DNA of 64,000 bases from Parastagonospora avenae f. sp. tritici 18332-5 (Eukaryota > Ascomycota > Dothideomycetes > Pleosporales > Phaeosphaeriaceae): assembly GCA_022559985.1 (NCBI GenBank), contig JAFJTR010000018.1:372001-436000 (forward strand), in the 5' to 3' direction. A program made the translations under genes and the position numbers. Below the pieces are notes generated by a model. The model did not search any database. It worked only from the letters and a program-made list of their open reading frames with translations, and was not told where the DNA came from. Shown here piece by piece: positions 57,489 to 64,000 of this stretch (the stretch's first letter is position 1; each line of letters begins with the position of its first letter).

Positions 57489-58096
57489 ATGTATGGAAGC
57501 ATTAAACGTTTCCTCAAGGATCTCGACTGCTACAATAGGACCACCGAAGCAGACGACGGTTGGACATATTGGGGCTTCACCATTTACCGGACATATTATG
57601 GCCCCAGTTCCGATGAACAGTGGTCTCAGCTGCTCACGAATATTAGCAACGGCGTGGCAGAAAATCTTAGTGACATGAACGAGGCGGATAAAAACCCTGA
57701 CGCTGTCACCAAAGCACTGCGTCATTTCCGAATGGATGCGCGTTCAGATCCCGCCATGGAGGGTTCCATCATCGAAGACGTCCGACACTTCTATCTATCT
57801 GCAAGCGGAGGCGAGCCATGAACACAGCAGAAGGTTATCCACGGTGCTTGTTCCTTTGGGCAGATGCGCAAGTCTTACAGGATCCTGAGCTCAGGGTGGT
57901 GAAAGTCGTAGCACCGGATTACGACCATGTCAGTGCAGTGCCCAGAAACAGGCGGTCTGGTCCGCAGCGCTACTTTGGGTGGATCACTCTGCCGACGACG
58001 GCTATTTTGCGTTTGTACATCGCGGTGGATATGTTTTCATATGAGTATCTCGCCAACGGACCGGGAGCATTGTGGGATCCAGATGTATTCTGGTAG
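57489..58096 (+). pseudogene. WGFTIY-family gene copy B, frameshifted
   Basis: Starts MYGSIKRFLKDLDCYNR and has the family blocks YWGFTIYRTYYGPSSDEQW, LRHFRMDARSDPAM, then SASGGEP and a TGA at about 57819-57821. The family continues at once in another frame: MNTAEGYPRCLFLWADAQVL, VPRNRRSGPQRYFGWITL, ending ALWDPDVFW. Aligning with copy A (TTDPPMNSDFP) places a one-base loss at about 57812-57818, between the residues EP and MN. Without the shift the gene would encode about 200 residues. Function unknown. The next copy (C) lies 1.8 kb downstream on the opposite strand. Confidence 0.78.
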
Positions 58097-58395
58097 TTGC
58101 AGCCGGGCATGACATAGAAGTTAACATCAAAGCGATCTGAATGGCATTCATAAGTCTGATCTATAACGAAAGTTTTGCAGATGGTCTATGCTGGTTGATC
58201 GAAGAGTAGTGACTCTACCTACTCGGCAGAGTTCCCTTTTGTACTTGGAAGATGAAGCTACTGTCTGTCCGCTATGCTGCTAGACATGTAGGCATTATAT
58301 CAGTACACATCCTGCAACGAACCCGTAAATGTCTTTAGGAAATGTTTGACTTCTTGTGCTAGGAATGGGATCGCGTCTCTGAGTAAACTGGGGAG

Positions 58396-59241
58396 TTAAG
58401 CATCAGCATTCGAACGGATCCGGGATTTTGTTCGCCTGTAATCCTCCATTTCCTTCCTCCCATTCAGAAACCCCAACACCGACCACCCAAAAAGCGTGCC
58501 GACCACAAACGGCGCCAATACACCTACATTGCTAACCGCCACGCCATTCAAAGTATTCAACCCAACCTTCCTCGTGAAAGCGCTTCCTTCGTACACCCCC
58601 AGCCCCGCAATAAACATCGTCACAGAAACACCCAGCATCTCGAACGGAGCTTGCAGCAACTGGTGCCCTACGATGGAGCTTTGACGATCGCTCCCTGCTT
58701 GAACTTCCTCGACAGAGAGCCACGCCCGAATCTCCTCAGGACCTTTGTATCGCCCGGGTTCGCGTTGTTGCACGCAGGTGAAGAACACGGCTAGGAGGCC
58801 GAGGATGAGTGAGCCAGTCAGTAAGGCTCGGGCTGCGTAATGTGTTTCTTCGATTTTCGGAAGTGAGAGCGCGGATAAAGCGGCTTGTGCAAGCAAAGCT
58901 GCCTATATTACAAGTTTAGTGTGTTGAAGAGATTGTTCTCACAACACTTGACTTACGACCACAGCAACCAATTTTGTGACGTCGAGTTGTGCATCGCGAA
59001 ATGTGAGCATATACTTGTCGTCGGCTGTATTAATCATATTCTCTACACGCTCCAACTCTTCGAGATCGAACAGAAGCCATGGCCTGCGTCTGTAGTTGGG
59101 TCCATAGCGGTTTCTCGCATATTCCTCCGGCCACCGCTCTGACGGTCTGACGCCACGAAAGAGGTATTTCGCGGCAAGAAGGAGGCGGCAAGCTAAGCGG
59201 GCAGGTGCATGCAAGATGCCATAGACGTCGAGGGGGTCCAT
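58396..59241 (-). CDS. Small multi-pass membrane protein of unknown function
   Basis: Model: complement(join(58396..58902,58957..59241)), 263 residues. Exon 1 starts MDPLDVYGILHAPARLACRL and contains RNRYGPNYRRRPWLLFDLEE and MINTADDKYMLTFRDAQLDV. The 54-base intron has a GTAAGT donor and TAG acceptor and is in phase. Exon 2 has three likely membrane helices: RALLTGSLILGLLAVFFTCV, EMLGVSVTMFIAGLGVYEG and VGVLAPFVVGTLFGWSVLGF, with a basic C-tail (YRRTKSRIRSN). Lumenal or cytosolic loop QQREPGRYKGPEEIRAWLS. I recognise the wording as that of a euascomycete hypothetical-protein family but have no function to offer. It sits between two broken copies of the WGFTIY family and is itself intact. Confidence 0.8.
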
Positions 59242-59915
59242 ATGTAATGCGTGCAGAAAAAATGTTCGTTGGATTAGGAGTCATGTAGTTCACCGATGTC
59301 TGGAGGCGAGCATCGAATAGGACACTGGTGAACAGGTAGTAAGATTGCGTTGAATCATGACATACTGCACCGGCGCTCCTGTCAGCAGAACTCGTTAGCC
59401 CATGTCGATGGCCTGTAAGCTGAGGTTGTGCGTCGTACGGACACCCCATCTGGTCTGCTGAAAAATTATGTGGCGCAACCAGCATATAGCCGCGAAGGCG
59501 GGACGAAAAGGCCAAGATTAGGGGCCGAAGCCTCACCTTTGGACCAAAAGAGTACGTCTGCCTCTGAGAAGTCCCTTGCACGGACATTCGAGGCCAGTCC
59601 TCTTCGAATTCGCATGCCAATTCAACGCGCCTTCTTTTCGACCAGGCAACCCGCGTGCAAGGCCGTGATGAAGCTAGGATCGTGATGGAGAATCTGACCA
59701 GCCTGGAGGCACAACTCGTACGCTTGACTATCGATACCTTGAGGATGAATTAGTTGACCATCAATATATGAGGCTGTGTGGATTGGGGAATATGAGGCTG
59801 TCTAAAAGTGGGCAACAAGCTTTGGAGAATGAAACGACAACATACTGAAAGTCTCCTATTGATCTCAGGTCGTTCAGACCACCGTCCACATCTCTCGTGA
59901 CAACAAGCCGCGGAG
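59242..59915. other. Intergenic
   Basis: About 670 bases between the membrane-protein start and the stop of WGFTIY copy C, both minus strand. Several frames cross it but none resembles a protein. Confidence 0.5.
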
Positions 59916-60536
59916 TTAATATGCCACGCTTTCCCAAATCTCTGGGCTGTTTTCCTCAATCAATCGAGGAGCAAGTCTCTCCAGGTCATTATCCTCCAGT
60001 CCCTTCCACAATGCCACTGTCTCTGCAACTTTCATTGGCATCCACGCGAAATAGTATTGTCCACCCAGTCCTTCCCGTGAATTTCGTGAAACGTAGTCCG
60101 CAGCTTCACAATCTGCCTCGAAGCACTTGACGAGGGAGACATCGGCGTTCGAGAGGACCTCCTCGTCCGCGCAGAGGAAAACGCGATGGGACCGGAGATC
60201 TGCATTTACCGGAACATCTCCATCGCTGTTTCTATACAGCAGTCGAAGCTGCTCCATGCTTAGGTCCCCCAGCGCAGGATCCGAGCGCGCATCGAGATGG
60301 AAGAGAGACCAAAGCTATTGAGCTGCGTGGTCATCCGCAGTAGTTCGACATACTCTCAAAGTTGCAGCGTATGCCTCGCTTAGAATTTTTTCGAGGAGTT
60401 GCTGCCATAGCTGATCAGGGGACGATCCATAGGCCGTACGGTAAATAGTGAAGCCCCAATTAAGAAAGTCGTCCACGATTGCTACGGTTTCTGAGAGGTG
60501 GCGGAGCTGCCCGTGCCATTCAGCAGCATTGACCAT
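59916..60536 (-). pseudogene. WGFTIY-family gene copy C, with in-frame TAG
   Basis: Starts MVNAAEWHGQLRHLSETVAI and has NWGFTIYRTAYGSSPDQLWQ, LFHLDARSDPALGDLSMEQL, then LRSHRVFLCADEEVL, AADYVSRNSREGLGGQYYFA, and ends ENSPEIWESVAY. One TAG (60317-60315) breaks the frame just before LWSLFHLDARSD. Aligned without gaps to copy A, the stop stands where copy A has Gln (FKQVMSLF against AQ-stop-LWSLF), consistent with CAG to TAG. The alternative, a 39-base GTATGT..TAG intron that would remove the stop in frame, is shorter than the introns elsewhere here and would delete residues that align. An upstream Met at 60737 exists but the extension is not shared with copies A or B. Confidence 0.75.
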
Positions 60537-61114
60537 GCTTGGTGCAATGAGAGCTGGTACGGGTTCGGGGTACGGTAGAGCGCGATTATTTGAGATTGAT
60601 CGCTGACGCTCTTCTCCCAAGTTGATCTGCGTAAAATCCTGTAACGATTGTTGAGAAAGTCGTAAAAACAAGCTGTTGGCCGTGTGGTGATGCGCGCACG
60701 GAGGACCGTAGAAGAGGCGGTGAGCAATATCAATCATGCGCGAGCTTAGACAGTCTCCACAAACCGTTGCACGATATTCACTAACAGGTTGCCATTAGCC
60801 TCAAGTGGTAGGCTTCAGCTAGCCCAGAATTATGTCTGCGGCGTGTCGCGGTGCTTCTACCACCTAAGCTCTAGCTATTGACATTAGTCCATCGGGCGCA
60901 TCTGAGGTTTTCTTCTTCCGACAAGGCCCATGTTGGTATATGGCCAGAGCCATAACGCTGGACCAAGAGTAAGTTTGCGCTCGATAACTTCTTTATGCTG
61001 ATGGTCGAATCCAACGCATTTGAGCATTTGTGCACTCTTGCAACGCGCGTCCTTTCTTCACCACGTAATCCTTCTGTGGTATCTTGGTGTAAAGCGCATA
61101 ACCCTCGATTCACT
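60537..61114. other. Intergenic
   Basis: About 580 bases between WGFTIY copy C and the POP5 stop. Nothing recognised. Confidence 0.5.
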
Positions 61115-61716
61115 TCATTCACTCATGTCCTCAATCTCATCCTCGCTGCCCGCATCTACCTGCGCCAGAATGTCGTTATCGCTCTTCCTCACTTCATCCG
61201 CTGCCTTCTCCACACTTTCTAGCATGGGTGTCTTCGCCTCTGCTGCCTTTGCCCTCCTAATGATGAGCTGCGACCGTCGTATTACCTCCTCTTCTGCCTT
61301 CTTGATGGTACCGCTGACTCGCACAACTCTCATTACGACTGGTACATCGGCGGGCTTGGGTAGGCGTGTGGTATATGTGAGTGCGGCCCAGACCATTTCG
61401 TAGTGGTCGCGGGGACAGCGGATGATTGCGGTGGATGTGGAGGGAGACCAGTAGTTGACTGTGGCAGTGTAAGTAAAACGCGCATGAAAGTGAGGTGCGA
61501 CAAACCTTTGAGTCCCGTAGACACCATACCCGCGCCGTAGTCACCGTAAAGGTCCTCGACACCTTCACGTATCAAGCGCATGAGCGTGCCGGCATGGAAA
61601 GCATCGGGCGTGGGCGCGTGGATCTGTACAAGATCGGGAAGCGGCGTCTTGGTCTTCGCGATGGGCTCCGGATAGAGGAAGTTCACCACCAGATAGCGGT
61701 ATTTGACACGCACCAT
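61115..61716 (-). CDS. POP5: RNase P/MRP protein subunit Pop5
   Basis: Model: complement(join(61115..61458,61506..61716)), 184 residues. Exon 1 MVRVKYRYLVVNFLYPEP then TPDAFHAGTLMRLIREGVED and YGDYGAGMVSTGLK; the 47-base intron (GTTTGT donor, CAG acceptor) leads to VNYWSPSTSTAIIRCPRDHY and WAALTYTTRLP, the Rpp14/Pop5 fold. The C-terminal part is a helix (GTIKKAEEEVIRRSQLIIRR) with an acidic tail (DAGSEDEIEDMSE). Pop5 is part of RNase P, which trims the 5' end of pre-tRNA, and of RNase MRP, which cleaves pre-rRNA. The start ATG directly follows a short tandem repeat in its 5' flank. It is head to head with the VAMP7-type SNARE gene. Confidence 0.95.
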
Positions 61717-61758
61717 GGTGACGTGGTGTCGTGGTGTAGTGGTGTCGTGGTGTCGCTG
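61717..61758. repeat. Short tandem repeat directly upstream of POP5
   Basis: On the minus strand the bases just before the POP5 ATG consist of repeated ACACCACGAC-like units (plus strand GTGGTGTC repeats), about five imperfect copies over 42 bases. It probably lies in the 5' UTR. Confidence 0.75.
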
Positions 61759-62248
61759 GCAGGGATGTGGCTTGCGCGCAAATATACGAGGTCAAAGTGA
61801 AATCGGCGAAGGTTGAAATTGGGCTCTGTGTCACCCAGCGCAACTGCGTTCCCCAAACAAACAGCGTTTGCGCTTTTCAACTCCAATCCTGCCGGAGCGC
61901 AAGCACCTCTTCCACTGCACGCGTCAATTTCCTTGCGCGTATGCGAAAGGCCAGCCCTACGAGTTGCGACGAGACGAAAAGAAGCCGCGGCCCGCCCTGC
62001 AGCCCTAGCGCGTCTTCACCCACGTTTTCCGCGCACCAGCTCACGTCTTGGCGATGACGCGCCCAGCTCGAGGCAGCATCCCCAGCTTCCACGGTCCTCC
62101 ACTCACCATCGTCACACAACACCACGACGGCACCGACGAACACAGCACGTTACTATCTCGTGGCCTCATCTCGCCCACCAAGAACACGTCCCGATCACCC
62201 TCGCCCAGCCCGAAGAAGCAGTTGCGCGCAGGAAAGAAACATAGAACC
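61759..62248. other. Divergent intergenic region, POP5 and SNARE gene
   Basis: About 490 bases. An in-frame ATG at about 62054 would extend the SNARE N-terminus with a Ser/Pro/Arg-rich leader, but the shorter start fits the family. Otherwise promoter sequence; nothing recognised. Confidence 0.5.
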
Positions 62249-63093
62249 ATGGCTTCTTCATCTAGCTCGACCTCGCTGCTCTAGTACGTCTCTATTCTCA
62301 CGGCGACAGATATTCTATATGGCATACTAACAGCAACCCCCAGTGCATGCATCGCCCATGACACCACCGTCCTCGCCGAACACACCGCCTCCGCCAGCTC
62401 CAACGCCTCCTCCCTCATCTCCATGATCCTTCCCCTAATCGCTAAAGAGAACCCGCCCGAGACCCGCCGCTCCTACGACAAAGACACTCACTCCGTCCAC
62501 CTGCTCATGCGCAAGCCTGCAAACGCCAAGTCCCAAGGTCGCCTCATCTTCCTCGTGGTCGCGGAGAAAGCCGCGGGCAAAGGTGTCCCGTACGGCTTCT
62601 TGCAAACTCTGCAGGACAAGTTCTTCGCGCAGTTTGATGTAGATGATACTGCTTTTGGGGAGCTGCCGAGTTATGGGTGCGCGAGCTTTAATGCCGAGTT
62701 GAAGCGGGTTATGATGCATCAGGGCGGCACGTTGGCTGGGCAGGAGGATGCGTTGCGCACGGCCCAGCGCGAAATCGATGGAGTAAGGGAAATCATGACA
62801 GAGAACATTGAGCGTGTGCTCGAGCGTGGAGAGCACATGAGCGTGCTTGTCGACAAGACGGGCCGGCTGGGCGAGAACGCGAGAGACTTCCGTGTCAGGA
62901 GTCGCACGCTGCGGAGGAAGATGTGGTGGAAGAATGTCAAGTTGATGGTGTTGCTTTTTGTGGTGTGCCTATTCTTGCTTTACATCTTCGTCGGCTTTGG
63001 GTGTGGGTTGCCTGGTAAGTCCTCATCATGTTCTCTTGTAGTGAAGCGAGTGCTAACAGAATCACAGCATGGGGCCGCTGCCTGCGTCGCTAA
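62249..63093 (+). CDS. VAMP7/Nyv1-type longin R-SNARE
   Basis: Model: join(62249..62283,62344..63014,63068..63093), 243 residues. Exon 1 MASSSSSTSLL, completed at the junction to LYACIAHDTTVLAEHT, the first strand of the longin domain; then LISMILPLIAKE, VHLLMRKPAN, RLIFLVVAEKAAGKGVPYGF and LQTLQDKFFAQFD. The R-SNARE helix is AQREIDGVREIMTENIERVL followed by ERGEHMSVLVDKTGRLGENA, with the zero-layer Arg in LERGEH. The membrane anchor is MVLLFVVCLFLLYIFVGFGC, and the last exon adds AWGRCLRR after GLP, the usual VAMP7 ending. It would act in fusion of vesicles with the vacuole or endosome. An upstream in-frame ATG (about 62054) would add a leader not typical of the family. Confidence 0.94.
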
Positions 63094-64000
63094 AATTTGT
63101 CTCTCACGTTCTTGGGCGATCGATTAGAAGATACCACGTGAGCTGAACATGAAAAGGATTTCCTAGATTGCATTGCACTGTACACACTAGGCGCGGCGTT
63201 GGGCGTACTTGATACCATTAATCCATTCATAGCTTCATTGACGAGTTTTCAACCTTCTCTACACGCAGTCCTGGCACTCCCTACATTTGTTCCAAAGTAT
63301 TCAGCACTTATCGTCTACAGCAACCATGCACGATTCAGCGCGACATTCTTTACAGCTACTCTTTTACATATATCCATTGTCTTCAAAATCGCCTTGAAAC
63401 AGCCGCCAGTAAGAGCACACCAAGATCCTCTAAGTCGCAATTGGCATCGTGCAAGTTATGGGTAGGGAACACCCGGCCGGCTTGAACCAACGACATGTGC
63501 GGCGAGTCACCGCCCTGACAGAAATGTCGACCCGAACTTACAACAGTCACTATGAACGGTGATAAGTTCTTCTATGGATCTGCGAGCCCGTGCTAGAGCG
63601 TTGTTAAGTCACCTTGGCCGTCAGTTCTGGTCACAAGCAAAAAAGTAATTACGATTCTTGACAATTCGCTTCGGCGAGATGCCTGACGTTCCACACTGAG
63701 TAGAGGTCTGTGCACCCCTTGCTATTGTCTAATAACCCGCGGTTCGGCCCAGTTACAACGGACAGGTGCACGGTAGTGTGAGCCAGTCTCCACTCTTTCG
63801 GGCGAACTACGGTATCCTCACGTGACACTGCGAGTTTCTCGGCCCCGGAAACGTCAAGCACCGGCATGGCAGATCTTTGGTGGCCAAGGTACGGTGCCTG
63901 GAGCTCTCAAGTCCGGAGAGCGAAAACGACCTGATCGCTGATATGTAGGGCGCTCCCGTGGACCAGAGTTTCACTCTAGTCCTGTCTATCCCCAGTTTCA
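63094..64000. other. Right-hand end, no complete gene seen
   Basis: About 900 bases to the window edge. Apart from the GVLDTIN repeat copy (63190-63245), frames are short and unrecognised. Confidence 0.5.
63190..63245 (+). repeat. Dispersed coding-like segment, copy 2 (GVLDTIN motif)
   Basis: Plus-strand partner of the segment at 10054-10109. It encodes LGVLDTINPFIASLTS, and the open frame runs on to 63465 without resembling a known protein. The two copies are in opposite orientation, 53 kb apart, and share mostly synonymous differences. Confidence 0.5.

Noticed and set aside
60317..60355. 39-base intron in WGFTIY copy C
   Set aside because: Shorter than the introns seen here, and it would remove residues that align without gaps to copy A; kept only as an alternative.
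10150..60536. Reassigned TAG codon or general stop readthrough as an explanation for the two TAG-interrupted genes
   Set aside because: Other genes in the window end at TAG (for example URA2, SMT3 and tyrosinase), and many lesions are frameshifts, so a code change is not supported.
8903..60536. Repeat-induced point mutation as the cause of all broken genes
   Set aside because: Some stops fit CpA to TpA changes, but two TGA stops do not clearly fit and several lesions are one-base indels; dense C to T change along the copies is not visible by eye.
1..64000. CRISPR array, prophage or bacterial operon structure
   Set aside because: No regularly spaced repeats and no bacterial-type genes; spliceosomal introns show nuclear fungal DNA.

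Overview
The window is nuclear DNA of a filamentous ascomycete (Pezizomycotina). The evidence is short introns of about 45-60 bases with GTATGT/GTAAGT-type donors, CTAAC-type branch sites and CAG/TAG acceptors, and a typical euascomycete gene set: trifunctional-type pyrimidine enzyme, SHE9, a Bqt4-like protein, a PTH11-type receptor and a GILT-like protein. Dothideomycetes is my best guess at class level, but that is an impression from protein wording and not a computed placement.

Layout. 1-8.3 kb: partial Yvc1-like channel (-) and the URA2/pyrABCN pyrimidine multienzyme (+). 8.9-19.8 kb: accessory stretch with an orphan-family gene (WGFTIY family), a broken SDR, a flavin monooxygenase, an MFS transporter, a putative surface glycoprotein (all -) and a decayed F-box gene (+). 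20.4-30.4 kb: housekeeping block with AP-3 beta (APL6), an unnamed conserved gene with a frameshift, RhoGDI, a Bqt4-like nuclear-membrane protein and a fused succinyl-CoA-ligase-like protein. 31.6-39.9 kb: small coiled-coil protein, SUMO (SMT3), a second MFS transporter, FIG4 phosphatase. 40.5-42.3 kb: a degenerate tandem repeat and a broken SRPK-type kinase. 42.6-47.2 kb: SHE9, a PYP1-like HAD phosphatase, a PTH11-type membrane protein. 49.3-55.7 kb: tyrosinase, NECAP, GILT-like protein, hexokinase family. 56.1-60.5 kb: decayed patch with an APH-family pseudogene and two broken WGFTIY-family copies around a small membrane-protein gene. 61.1-63.1 kb: POP5 and a VAMP7-type R-SNARE.

How it fits together. 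Conserved genes for membrane traffic (APL6, RhoGDI, FIG4, NECAP, VAMP7-type SNARE), mitochondria (SHE9, the CoA-ligase fusion), the nucleus (SMT3, Bqt4-like, POP5) and metabolism (URA2, PYP1-like, hexokinase) alternate with short accessory patches where most genes are broken. Many neighbours are head to head with 250-1500 bases between start codons.

Most notable: the URA2 protein appears to lack the whole dihydroorotase-like domain that sits between the CPSase and ATCase parts in yeast Ura2 and animal CAD; the frame passes directly from the end of the CPSase to the ATCase through a linker of about 30 residues. Also notable are the CoA-ligase alpha/beta fusion with an eroded ATP-grasp half and three copies of an orphan family, two of them disabled. 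All exon models are hand-derived from splice signals and frame continuity; none has transcript support.
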